From positions 702,454 to 740,754 of the forward strand of contig NZ_JYOA01000007.1 in the NCBI RefSeq assembly GCF_000955805.1: a DNA stretch of 38,301 nt. The letters are read 5' to 3'. Under the pieces are notes generated by a model. It was not told where the DNA came from and did not search any database. It saw only the letters and a list, made by a program, of their open reading frames with translations. The DNA comes from Pseudomonas sp. 21 (GTDB taxonomy: Bacteria > Pseudomonadota > Gammaproteobacteria > Pseudomonadales > Pseudomonadaceae). This document shows positions 9,942 through 17,809 of this stretch, in pieces; positions within the stretch are counted from its first letter, which is position 1; the number at the start of each line of letters is the position of its first letter. A program made the position numbers and the translations under genes.

Positions 9942-11361
9942 GTCCCATCACGCCGGTAGCGGCGAGAAGATCCAGCTCACCCGTGCGCTCAAGAGCCGCC
10001 ACATCTTCATGCTGTCCCTGGGCGGCGTCATCGGCACCGGCCTGTTCATGGGCTCGGGCGTCACCATCAGCTCCGGCGGCCCGATGGGCGCCATCCTCGC
10101 CTACCTGGTCGCGGGCCTGCTGATGTACCTGGTGATGGTCTGCCTGGGCGAGCTGTCGGTGCAGATGCCCGTCTCCGGCTCCTTCCAGGCCCACGCCACG
10201 CGCTTCATCGGCCCGGCCACCGGGTTCATGATCGGCTGGGTCTACTGGATGAGCTGGGCTTCCACCGTCGGCCTGGAATTCACCGCCGCCGGCATGCTGA
10301 TGACCCGCTGGTTCCCCGAGGTGCCGATCTGGCTCTGGTCGGGCTTCTTCGTGGTCGTGCTGTTCTCCCTCAACGCCCTGGCCACCCGCGCCTTCGGCGA
10401 GGCCGAATACTGGTTCTCCGGGATCAAGGTCGCGGCCATCCTCGGCTTCATCGTGGTCGGCCTGCTGGTGATCTTCGGCGCCATCCCGCTGAACAGCGGC
10501 GCGGCCGCGCCGGGGCTGTCCAACCTGGTCGGCGATGGCCTGTTCCCCAACGGCCTGTCCGCGGTGTTCGCGGTGATGATGACGGTGGTCTACGCCTTCC
10601 AGGGCTGCGAGATCATGGGCGTTGCCGCCGGCGAGACCGACCAGCCGGAAAAGAGCATCCCGCGCGCCGTGCGTAACGTGGTATTCCGCGTGCTGATCTT
10701 CTATGTGCTGGCGATCGCCGTGCTCTCCTGCATCGTGCCGTGGAAGCAGGCCGGGCTGATGGAAAGCCCCTTCGTGCAGGTGTTCGACATGGTCGGCATT
10801 CCCTACGCCGCCGATCTCATGAACTTCGTGATCCTCACCGCGATCCTCTCGGTGGGTAACTCCGGCCTCTACGCATCGACCCGCATCCTCTGGGCCATGT
10901 CCAAGACCGGCATGGCACCGCGCAAGCTGTCGAAACTCAGCGCCCGTGGCGTGCCGCTCTATGCGCTGCTGATCAGCCTGGCTTTCGCCCTGCTCTCGCT
11001 GCTCACCAGCGTGGTCGCCGCCGACACCCTGTTCATGGTGCTGATGGCGGTGAGCGGGATGGCCGGCACCGTTACCTGGATCGTCATCGCCTACGCCCAG
11101 TACCGCTTCCGCCGCGAACACATGGCCAAGGGTGGCACCGTGGCCGACCTGAAGTACGCAGCGCCGCTGTTCCCGCTGATCCCGCTGGCGTGCATCGCGA
11201 TCTGCTGCTCGCTGTTCGTGTTCCTCGCCATGGACCCGACCCAGCGTCCGTCGCTGTACTGGGGCTTCGGCTTCATGGGCGCGTGCTACCTGGCCTACTA
11301 CCTGCTCAAGCGCAAGCGCGGCCAGGTGCTGAGCGAAGAGGCGCTGCCGAGTATCGGTTGA
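9934..11361 (+). CDS. APC-family amino acid permease, probably for arginine
   Basis: A 475-residue transporter of the amino acid-polyamine-organocation superfamily, AAT/LysP-RocE branch, with about twelve membrane helices. The first helix carries the diagnostic SLGGVIGTGLFMGSG (about residues 28-42), followed by PVSGSFQAHATRFIGPATGF and the GWVYWMSW helix; YAFQGCEIMGVAAGE in helix 6 is typical of the family. GGAGG seven bases before ATG 9934 supports the start. It sits between the sensor genes and the catabolic genes of the arginine transaminase locus, so arginine or another basic amino acid is the likely substrate. From memory it corresponds to PA4981. A strong terminator follows, so it forms its own transcription unit with the leader ORF. 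Confidence 0.9.
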   Translation: MSESHHAGSGEKIQLTRALKSRHIFMLSLGGVIGTGLFMGSGVTISSGGPMGAILAYLVAGLLMYLVMVCLGELSVQMPVSGSFQAHATRFIGPATGFMIGWVYWMSWASTVGLEFTAAGMLMTRWFPEVPIWLWSGFFVVVLFSLNALATRAFGEAEYWFSGIKVAAILGFIVVGLLVIFGAIPLNSGAAAPGLSNLVGDGLFPNGLSAVFAVMMTVVYAFQGCEIMGVAAGETDQPEKSIPRAVRNVVFRVLIFYVLAIAVLSCIVPWKQAGLMESPFVQVFDMVGIPYAADLMNFVILTAILSVGNSGLYASTRILWAMSKTGMAPRKLSKLSARGVPLYALLISLAFALLSLLTSVVAADTLFMVLMAVSGMAGTVTWIVIAYAQYRFRREHMAKGGTVADLKYAAPLFPLIPLACIAICCSLFVFLAMDPTQRPSLYWGFGFMGACYLAYYLLKRKRGQVLSEEALPSIG

Positions 11362-11376
11362 GTCTTCCTGCATCGG

Positions 11377-11403
11377 AAAAGCCCCGCCTCGCGGGGCTTT
11401 TTC
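11377..11403 (+). terminator. Intrinsic terminator of the permease gene
   Basis: AAAAGCCCCGC, loop CTC, GCGGGGC and then TTTTTC form a strong GC hairpin with a U tract 15 bases after the permease stop. Confidence 0.92.
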
Positions 11404-11413
11404 TTTGGCTCTT

Positions 11414-11540
11414 TGTAGGACCGAGGGGGACGCCTAGTTCTTGCTCGCGAACCCACCCAAGGCCGGAGCTGCCGGAGGCCAATTGCGGACGGACTCCGCT
11501 CCTACGCTCGCCGGTCAGGTAGGAGCGGACTCTGTCCGCT
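11414..11540. repeat. Degenerate REP cluster, GTAGGAGCG family
   Basis: A worn copy (TGTAGGACCGAGG ... TTGCTCGCGAA) at about 11414-11452 is followed by facing CGGACTCCGCTCCTAC and GTAGGAGCGGACTCTGTCCGC arms at about 11491-11540. Together they fill the first half of the 393-base gap before the CoA gene block. Confidence 0.6.
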
Positions 11541-11566
11541 AAGGCCCGCAGGGCCGTTTGTTCGAA

Positions 11567-11674
11567 GTTGTAACAAACCCTCGGGGCAAACCCTGGGGAA
11601 ACCCCTCAGCCCCCGCGTCGCGCGGCCTTCCCGCCGTTCGGCGGGGTGTTACAACCCACCCATTCGGGTGGATT
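11567..11674 (+). ncRNA. Structured leader, possibly C4-like phage-derived RNA
   Basis: A perfect nine-base inverted repeat (GTTGTAACA at 11567-11575, TGTTACAAC at 11647-11655) closes a region holding further hairpins: GGGG-AAA-CCCC, and CCCGCC-GTTC-GGCGGG just inside the right arm. A short CACCC-ATTC-GGGTG hairpin follows. The layout is that of a structured 5' leader ahead of the enoyl-CoA hydratase gene. Read as protein, the stretch downstream (THPFGWIAGLLNKCLVLAAT) recalls from memory the short Ash/Icd-like peptides next to C4 antisense RNAs of P4-like phages. That relation is unverified, and the function here is unknown. Confidence 0.4.
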
Positions 11675-11684
11675 GCCGGCTTAC

Positions 11685-11698
11685 TGAACAAGTGTTTA
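11685..11698. promoter_or_regulatory. Putative TetR-type operator before the CoA gene block
   Basis: TGAACAAGTGTTTA sits in a longer palindrome (ACTGAACA, AGT, GTTTAGT at 11683-11700) 57 bases before the enoyl-CoA hydratase start. It shares the TGAAC..TGTT frame with the sites at 4975 and 5665, but could equally bind another TetR-family regulator of acyl-CoA genes. Confidence 0.55.
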
Positions 11699-11754
11699 GT
11701 ATTGGCTGCAACGCTTCATCCGCCTCAGCAAACGACTACAAGAACGAGGGCAGC

Positions 11755-12543
11755 ATGACTCAGCCATCCCCACTCAGCCGGGTCCAGGACGGTATCGCCT
11801 GGATCACCCTGAACCGCCCCGAGCAGCGCAACGCGCTCGACGTCCCCACGCTCAAGAATCTGCTGGCCCTGCTCGACGCTTATGAGGCCGATGCGGCCGT
11901 GCGCGTCATCGTGCTGACCGGCGAAGGCCGCAGCTTCTGCGCCGGCGCCGACCTCGCCGAATGGGCCGAGGCCGAAGCCCGTGGCGAACTGGAAACCTAC
12001 GGCTGGACCGAAACCGCCCACGCCCTGATGCGCCGCCTGCACAGCCTGGACAAGCCGACCATCGCCGCCGTCAACGGCACCGCCGTCGGCGCCGGGATGG
12101 ACCTGACCCTGTGCTGCGACTTCCGCATCGCCGGCGCCTCTGCGCGCTTCAAGGCCGGCTACACCGGCATGGCCTACTGCCCGGACGCTGGCGCCAGCTG
12201 GCACCTGCCGCGCCTGATCGGCAGCGAAGCGGCCAAGCGCCTGCTGTTCCTCGACGAACTGTGGAATGCCGAGCGCGCGCTGAACGCCGGCCTGGTCGGC
12301 GAAGTGGTCGCTGACGATCAATTGCAGGCTCACGTCGGCGAATTCGCCGCGCGCCTGGCGGCCGGCCCGACCTACGCCTTCGGCCACACCAAGCGCCTGA
12401 TCCGCGAAGGCGCCAGCCGCACCCTGGCCCAGCAGCTGGAAGCCGAACAGGCCGCCGGGCTGCTCTGCGGCCGCAGCATTGACGCCGCCGAGGCGCTGCG
12501 CGCCGTGGCCGAGAAACGCTCCCCCCAATTCAAAGGCCGCTGA
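11755..12543 (+). CDS. Enoyl-CoA hydratase/isomerase (PaaG-like)
   Basis: A 262-residue crotonase-fold enzyme. It has the oxyanion-hole SFCAGADLAEW (near residue 65) and GTAVGAGMDLTLCCDFRIA, then YCPDAGASWHLPRLIG. The Asp in CPDAG replaces the catalytic Glu of classical hydratases and resembles PaaG-type isomerases, so isomerase or unusual hydratase activity is possible. The start at ATG 11755 follows GAGGG; the frame extends upstream but into the structured leader. It begins a run of CoA genes with the acyl-CoA dehydrogenase 17 bases downstream. In this locus it probably handles an unsaturated acyl-CoA made from a guanidino or amino acid. From memory it corresponds to PA4980. Confidence 0.88.
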   Translation: MTQPSPLSRVQDGIAWITLNRPEQRNALDVPTLKNLLALLDAYEADAAVRVIVLTGEGRSFCAGADLAEWAEAEARGELETYGWTETAHALMRRLHSLDKPTIAAVNGTAVGAGMDLTLCCDFRIAGASARFKAGYTGMAYCPDAGASWHLPRLIGSEAAKRLLFLDELWNAERALNAGLVGEVVADDQLQAHVGEFAARLAAGPTYAFGHTKRLIREGASRTLAQQLEAEQAAGLLCGRSIDAAEALRAVAEKRSPQFKGR

Positions 12544-12560
12544 CGGCTGCAGGTGATGTG

Positions 12561-13721
12561 ATGGATTTCCAACTGACCCAAGAACAGGAAATGCTCGTCG
12601 AGGCGGTCAAGGCTTTCGTCGAGAAGGAACTGCTGCCGTACGAGGAAGAAGTGGACCGCGCCGACGCGGTGTCCCCGGAGCTGGCCGCGAAGATTCGTGG
12701 CAAGGCCCTGGCAGCCGGCTTCTACGCCTTCAACATGCCCGAGGAAGTGGGCGGCGGCGGCCTCGACTACCTGTCCCAGGCGCTGGTCGAGCGCGAGCTG
12801 TCCAAGGTCTCCTGGGCGCTGCACGTGTTCGTCGCGCGGCCCTCGAAGATCCTCATGGCCTGCAAGGGTGAGCAGATCCAGAACTACCTGCTGCCGGTGG
12901 TACAGGGCGAGAAGATCGACTGCTTCGCCCTCACCGAGCCGGGCGCCGGCTCCGACGCCAACTCGATCAAGACCCGCGCCGTGCGTGATGGCGAGGACTT
13001 CGTGATCAACGGCTCCAAGCACTTCATCAGCCACGCCGGGCATGCCGACTTCGCCATCGTCTTCGCGGTGACCGACACCTTCGAGCGCAACGGCAAGAAG
13101 CGCAACGCGGTGACCGCCTTCCTGGTGGACAAGGGCACCGCCGGCATGACCGTGCGCCGCGGCCCGAAATGCGTCAGCAACAAGGGCTACCACACCTACG
13201 AGATCTTCTTCGACGACTGCCGCGTACCGGCCTCCCAGGTCCTGGGCGAAGTCGACAAGGGCTGGGAAGTTGCCAACGCCTGGCTCACCGCCGGCCGCGT
13301 GATGGTCGCCGCCAACTGCGTCGGCCAGGCCCAGCGCGCGCTGGACCTGGCGCTGCAATGGTCGGCCGACCGCAAGCAGTTCGGTCAGGCCATCGGCAGC
13401 TACCAGGGCATCTCCTTCAAGCTCGCCGACATGGCCACGCAGATCCGCGCCGCCGAGCTGATGACCCTGCACACCGCCTGGAAGATGGACCGCGGGACCA
13501 TGACCGACGGCGAAGCCGGCATGGCCAAGCTGTTCGCCAGCGAAGTGCTGGGCAAGGTCGCCGACGAGACCGTGCAGATCTTCGGCGGCATGGGCCTGAT
13601 GGACGAAGGCCCGGTGGAGCGCATCTGGCGCAACGCGCGCATCGAACGCATCTGGGAGGGCACCTCGGAAATCCAGCGCCACATCATTTCCCGCGAGCTG
13701 CTGCGTCCGCTGCTGCGCTGA
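12561..13721 (+). CDS. Acyl-CoA dehydrogenase
   Basis: A 386-residue flavoprotein of the short-chain acyl-CoA dehydrogenase family, which introduces an alpha,beta double bond and passes electrons to ETF. Landmarks are CFALTEPGAGSDANSIKT (flavin/substrate contact, about 125-142), the INGSKHFISHAG strand, FGQAIGSYQGISFKLADM, and the catalytic base Glu366 in IWEGTSEIQRHII near the C-terminus. Length is typical. I use ATG 12561; the GTG codon just before it is an alternative. AGGTGAT upstream serves as ribosome-binding site. Cotranscribed with the hydratase. The substrate is not evident; 4-guanidinobutyryl-CoA is an attractive guess from context. From memory it corresponds to PA4979. Confidence 0.92.
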   Translation: MDFQLTQEQEMLVEAVKAFVEKELLPYEEEVDRADAVSPELAAKIRGKALAAGFYAFNMPEEVGGGGLDYLSQALVERELSKVSWALHVFVARPSKILMACKGEQIQNYLLPVVQGEKIDCFALTEPGAGSDANSIKTRAVRDGEDFVINGSKHFISHAGHADFAIVFAVTDTFERNGKKRNAVTAFLVDKGTAGMTVRRGPKCVSNKGYHTYEIFFDDCRVPASQVLGEVDKGWEVANAWLTAGRVMVAANCVGQAQRALDLALQWSADRKQFGQAIGSYQGISFKLADMATQIRAAELMTLHTAWKMDRGTMTDGEAGMAKLFASEVLGKVADETVQIFGGMGLMDEGPVERIWRNARIERIWEGTSEIQRHIISRELLRPLLR

Positions 13722-13756
13722 TTGGCGGTGCCTTTCGGGGAAGACGGGCGGGTGCT

Positions 13757-13920
13757 GAAAGCCCCTCTCCCCAGCCCTGGCTGCGCGCCCCGCTCCGAAG
13801 GGAGAGGCGGCAAGAACGATTCGGCGCGTGGGTAGACACCGCGCGCTGAAGGATGACCCCGAAAGCTCCCCTCTCCCTTCACGGGGGGACGCCCAGTCAG
13901 AGGGGCTGAGGGAGAGGGTC
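13757..13920. repeat. REPIN-like pair, CCCTCTCCC family
   Basis: CCCCTCTCCCCAGCCC...GGGAGAGGC (about 13757-13808) and CCCCTCTCCCTTCA...GAGGGAGAGGG (about 13866-13920) occupy the gap between the acyl-CoA dehydrogenase and acyl-CoA synthetase genes. Confidence 0.75.
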
Positions 13921-13943
13921 CAGGCCCCGAACCGAGACACGAC

Positions 13944-16031
13944 ATGAAAAGAGAAAACCTCCAGCGTCTGTTGGCTCCCCGTCACGTCGCCTTCATCGGC
14001 GGCCGCAGCATGGCGCGCGCGCTCAAGCGCTGCGCCGAAGGCGGCTTCGCCGGACAGATGTGGCTGGTCAACCCGCAATACGATGAACTCGAAGGCGTGC
14101 CCTGCGTACGCAGCGTCGCTGAACTGCCCGAAGGGCCGGACGCGGTGTTCGTCGCCACCAACCGCGACCTGACCCTGCAGGCCGTCGCCGAACTGGCCGC
14201 CAAGGATGCTGGCGGCGCCATCTGCTACGCCTCCGGATTCGCCGAGACCGGCGCTGAGGGCGAAGCGCTGCAGCGCCGCCTGCTCGCCAGTGCCGGCGAC
14301 ATGGCCCTGCTCGGCCCCAACTGCTACGGCCTGCTCGACTACCTGCACGGCTCCGCGCTGTGGCCGGTGGCCCACGGCGGGCATATCGTCGAGAAGGGCG
14401 TGGCGGTGCTCACCCAGAGCGGCAACTTCGCCTACAACCTGTCCATGAGCGACCGCTCGCTGCCCATCGCCTACATGGCCTCGGTGGGCAACCAGGCGCA
14501 GCTGGGCGTGGCCGAACTGATGGACGTGCTGCTCGACGAGCCGCGCGTCACTGCCATCGGCCTGCACCTGGAAGGCCTGAAGAACGTTCCCGGCTTCGCC
14601 CGCGCCGCCTTCAAGGCGCTGCAGAAAGGCATCCCGGTGATCGCGCTGAAGACCGGCGTTTCCGAGATCGGCGCCGAACTCGCACTCAGCCACACCAGCT
14701 CCCTGGCCGGCTCCGACGCGCTGTACGACGCGCTGTTCGACCGCCTCGGGGTGATCCGCGTCAGCGGCCCGGTGAGCTTCATCGAAACCCTCAAGGCCGC
14801 CGCCTGCGGCAACCTGCCGGCCGGCCCGAGCCTGGCCGCGCTGGCCTGCTCCGGCGGTGACGCCGGGCTGATCGCCGACTACGCCGAACGCAACGGCCTG
14901 AGCCTGCCCAAGCTGGTCGACGCGCAGTGCGCCGAGCTGGCGCTGGTGCTGCCGGACTACGCCAACATCGCCAACCCGCTGGACTTCACCACCGCCATCT
15001 GGGGCGACGGTCCGGCGCTCGACCGCATGCTCGACAGCGCCCTGCAGACTCAAGCCGACGCCGCCCTGCTGGTGCTCGACTACCCCGGCGAAGAGACCGG
15101 CGAACGCCCGCAGTGCGATCTGCTGCTGGAGCTGTACTGCGCCGCGCTGGAGCGCCACGGCAAGGTCGGCTTCATCGCCTCCGCGCTGCCGGAGCTGTTG
15201 CCCAAACATGCGCGGGAACTGCTGCACTCCCACGGCGTCGCCGCGCTGCAAGGCGTGGAAGATGGACTCGCCGCCTGGGGCCGCATCGCCCATTACCGCC
15301 AGCGCCGCGAAGCGCTGCTGGCCCGTGGCGAAGCCGCACTGGTGCCGCTCTGCCCGCAGGCGCTGGAAAGCGCAGGCCGTCTGCTGGACGAGTGGCAATC
15401 CAAGCAGGCGCTGAAACCATTCGGCCTGCCGCTGCCACGCGCCGCGCTGAGCACGCCGACCCAGGCCCGCGAAGCGGCCGCCGATGTCGGTTTCCCGCTG
15501 GCACTGAAAGTGGTCAGTGCGCAGCTGCCGCACAAGACCGAAGCCGGTGGCGTGGCGCTCAACCTGCGCAACGAGGCGGCGCTGGAAGCGGCGTTGTTCG
15601 ACATGCGCGAGAACATCGCCCGCCACGCACCCGGCGTGCCCTTCGATCAGGTACTGCTGGAGCGCATGGCCAACCCGCCGCTGGCCGAGCTGATCGTCGG
15701 CATCAAGCGCGAGAACGGCTTCGGCCTGGCGCTGGTGCTGGGCGCCGGCGGCATCCTCGTCGAACTGCTCAAGGACAGCCGCAGCCTGCTGCTGCCGACC
15801 ACCGACGCGGCGATCCGCGATGCCCTGCTGAGCCTGCGCAGCGCACCGCTGCTCACCGGCTTCCGTGGCCGCGCGGCGGTGAACCTGGAGGCGCTGGTGG
15901 AGGCGATCCGCGCAGTGGCCGACTACGCCTGCGAGCACGTGGACAGCCTGCTGGAACTGGACGTGAACCCGCTGCTGGCGGACGCCGACGGCGCCGTGGC
16001 GGTGGATGCGCTGATCCGCGTCGCCGAATGA
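13944..16031 (+). CDS. ADP-forming acyl-CoA synthetase
   Basis: A 695-residue fused NDP-forming acyl-CoA synthetase (acetyl-CoA synthetase ADP-forming, AcsD/Pat-like without an acetyltransferase domain). Order: CoA-binding Rossmann domain (about 1-130, with AFIGG and GPNCYGL), the succinyl-CoA-ligase-like domain with the phospho-His250 in SHTSSLAGSD (about 150-440), then an ATP-grasp domain (about 470-690) with FPLALKVVSAQLPHKTEAGG and a closing ELDVNPLL. It would activate a carboxylic acid to its CoA ester at the cost of ATP to ADP. It lies between the dehydrogenase and aruI, so the acid could be 4-guanidinobutyrate or a product of it; this is inference. The ribosome-binding site is weak, so translation may depend on the preceding unit. 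Confidence 0.88.
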   Translation: MKRENLQRLLAPRHVAFIGGRSMARALKRCAEGGFAGQMWLVNPQYDELEGVPCVRSVAELPEGPDAVFVATNRDLTLQAVAELAAKDAGGAICYASGFAETGAEGEALQRRLLASAGDMALLGPNCYGLLDYLHGSALWPVAHGGHIVEKGVAVLTQSGNFAYNLSMSDRSLPIAYMASVGNQAQLGVAELMDVLLDEPRVTAIGLHLEGLKNVPGFARAAFKALQKGIPVIALKTGVSEIGAELALSHTSSLAGSDALYDALFDRLGVIRVSGPVSFIETLKAAACGNLPAGPSLAALACSGGDAGLIADYAERNGLSLPKLVDAQCAELALVLPDYANIANPLDFTTAIWGDGPALDRMLDSALQTQADAALLVLDYPGEETGERPQCDLLLELYCAALERHGKVGFIASALPELLPKHARELLHSHGVAALQGVEDGLAAWGRIAHYRQRREALLARGEAALVPLCPQALESAGRLLDEWQSKQALKPFGLPLPRAALSTPTQAREAAADVGFPLALKVVSAQLPHKTEAGGVALNLRNEAALEAALFDMRENIARHAPGVPFDQVLLERMANPPLAELIVGIKRENGFGLALVLGAGGILVELLKDSRSLLLPTTDAAIRDALLSLRSAPLLTGFRGRAAVNLEALVEAIRAVADYACEHVDSLLELDVNPLLADADGAVAVDALIRVAE

Positions 16032-16044
16032 ACACTCTGCACCC

Positions 16045-16112
16045 TGTAGGAGCGAGCTTGCTCGCGAACAGCCCAGCTCTGGGATTTGTTCGCGAGCAAG
16101 CTCGCTCCTACA
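16045..16112. repeat. REPIN, GTAGGAGCGAGC family
   Basis: GTAGGAGCGAGCTTGCTCGC (16046 on) and its inverse (ending GCTCGCTCCTAC at 16111) flank a 20-base spacer between the acyl-CoA synthetase and aruI genes. Confidence 0.9.
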
Positions 16113-16143
16113 AGGCCACGCATTAGTCTTGGGGAGACACCTC

Positions 16144-17754
16144 ATGCAAGAGAACAAAACCCTCACCGGCGGCCAGGCCCTTGTACGCCTGCTGGCCAAC
16201 TATGGCGTCGACACCGTGTTCGGCATTCCCGGTGTACACACCCTGGAGCTGTACCGTGGCCTGCCCGGCAGCGGCATCCGCCACGTGCTGACCCGCCACG
16301 AGCAGGGCGCCGGCTTCATGGCCGACGGCTACGCGCGCGTCAGCGGCAAGCCGGGCGTGGCTTTCATCATCACCGGGCCGGGCGTGACCAACGCCGCCAC
16401 CGCCATCGGCCAGGCCTACGCCGACTCGATCCCGATGCTGGTGATCTCCAGCGTCAACCACACCGCCAGCCTGGGCAAGGGCTGGGGCTGCCTGCACGAG
16501 ACCCAGGACCAGCGCGCCATGACCGCGCCGATCACCGCATTCTCCGCTGTCGCCCTGAGCGCCGAGGACCTGCCCGAACTGATCGCCCGCGCCTACGCCG
16601 TGTTCGACAGCGAGCGCCCGCGCCCGGTGCACATCTCGGTGCCGCTGGACGTGCTCGCCAACCCCGTCGCCCGCGATTGGACCCATGAAGTGGTGCGCCG
16701 CGCCGGCCGTGGCCAGCCCAGCGCCGAGGCGCTCCAGCAGGCTGTGGATAAACTCCAGGCTGCCCAGCGCCCGATGATCATCGCTGGCGGCGGCGCGCTG
16801 CATGCCGCCGATGCCCTGGCCGCGCTGAGCGAGCGCCTGGCTGCGCCGCTGTTCACCAGCGTCGCCGGCAAGGGCCTGCTGGCGCCGGAAGCGCCGCTGT
16901 CCGCCGGCGCCACCCTGTGCACCCAGGCCGGTTGGGACATGATCGCCGAGGCCGACGTGGTGCTCGCCATCGGCACCGAGATGGCCGACACCGACTTCTG
17001 GCGCGACCGCCTGCCGGTCTCCGGCGAAGTGATCCGCGTCGACGTCGACTCGCGCAAGTTCAACGACTTCTACCCAAGCGCCGTGGCGCTGCTGGGCGAT
17101 TCGAAAGCCACCGCCGAAGCCCTGCTCGCTGCGCTGCCGAGCGCCGCCCGCGACGCCGCCAAGGCGCAGTCGCGGATCGCCGAACTGCGTGCGCAGATCG
17201 ACGGCGGCCACGCGCCGCTGCAACTGATCCACAAGTCGATCCTGCAGCGCATCGCCAAGGTCCTGCCGGACAACGCCTTCATCGCCAGTGACATGACCCA
17301 GCTGGCCTACACCGCCAACTACCTCTACCCGAGCAAGGCGCCGCGCGGCTGGCTGCACCCCACCGGCTACGGCACCTTGGGCTACGGCGTGCCGGCCGGC
17401 ATCGGCGCCAAGTTCGGTGCGCCGGAGCGTCCCGGCCTGGTGCTGGTGGGCGACGGCGGCTTCCTCTACACCGCGCAGGAACTGGCGACCGCCACCGAGG
17501 AGCTGGACAGCCCGCTGGTGGTGCTGCTGTGGAACAACGATGCGCTGGGGCAGATCCGCGACGACATGATCGGCCTGGACATCGAGCCCATCGGCGTCCT
17601 GCCGCGAAACCCGGACTTCGCCCTGCTCGGCCGCGCCTACGGCTGCGAGATGCGCCAGCCGCAGAGCCTGGACGAGCTGGAGCGCGACCTGCGCGAAGGC
17701 TTCGCCCATCCCGGCGTGACCCTGATCGAGCTGAAACACGCCTGCGCCCAGTAG
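16144..17754 (+). CDS. aruI: 2-Ketoarginine decarboxylase, TPP-dependent (AruI)
   Basis: A 536-residue thiamine-diphosphate enzyme that in P. aeruginosa converts 2-ketoarginine to 4-guanidinobutyraldehyde. The PYR domain carries the activating Glu53 (TRHEQGAGFMADGYARVSG), the middle domain runs from about residue 190 to 330, and the PP domain carries the cofactor motif GDGG at 436-439 followed by WNNDALGQI. It looks like acetolactate synthase in layout, but the gene order (aruI then aruH) identifies it. I chose ATG 16144, which follows GGGGAG; an upstream TTG in frame is less likely. AruH begins 55 bases after its stop, so both are on one transcript. Confidence 0.92.
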   Translation: MQENKTLTGGQALVRLLANYGVDTVFGIPGVHTLELYRGLPGSGIRHVLTRHEQGAGFMADGYARVSGKPGVAFIITGPGVTNAATAIGQAYADSIPMLVISSVNHTASLGKGWGCLHETQDQRAMTAPITAFSAVALSAEDLPELIARAYAVFDSERPRPVHISVPLDVLANPVARDWTHEVVRRAGRGQPSAEALQQAVDKLQAAQRPMIIAGGGALHAADALAALSERLAAPLFTSVAGKGLLAPEAPLSAGATLCTQAGWDMIAEADVVLAIGTEMADTDFWRDRLPVSGEVIRVDVDSRKFNDFYPSAVALLGDSKATAEALLAALPSAARDAAKAQSRIAELRAQIDGGHAPLQLIHKSILQRIAKVLPDNAFIASDMTQLAYTANYLYPSKAPRGWLHPTGYGTLGYGVPAGIGAKFGAPERPGLVLVGDGGFLYTAQELATATEELDSPLVVLLWNNDALGQIRDDMIGLDIEPIGVLPRNPDFALLGRAYGCEMRQPQSLDELERDLREGFAHPGVTLIELKHACAQ

Positions 17755-17809
17755 GACCTGTTGCACCCGCCGGGGCTCCTGGGCTCCGGCGCCTTGAAGG
17801 ATGAACACC

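Noticed and set aside
9901-11373. A 490-codon minus-strand frame opposite the permease
   Set aside because: Its His/Gln/Glu/Gly-rich composition is a shadow of a membrane-protein gene read backwards, and there is no ribosome-binding site.
11567-11674. Guanidine riboswitch ahead of the CoA genes
   Set aside because: It was tempting because of the guanidino pathway, but the hairpin loops do not show the ACGR loops of the guanidine-II class or the conserved core of guanidine-I.
16129-16143. Upstream TTG start for aruI
   Set aside because: The ATG at 16144 has a well-spaced GGGGAG; the TTG would place that ribosome-binding site inside the gene.
12372-16199. A 1275-codon open frame on the minus strand across the CoA gene block
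   Set aside because: It is antisense to three well-recognised genes, has low-complexity Ala/Gly/Arg/Gln/His composition and no domain. Such long mirror frames are expected in GC-rich coding DNA.
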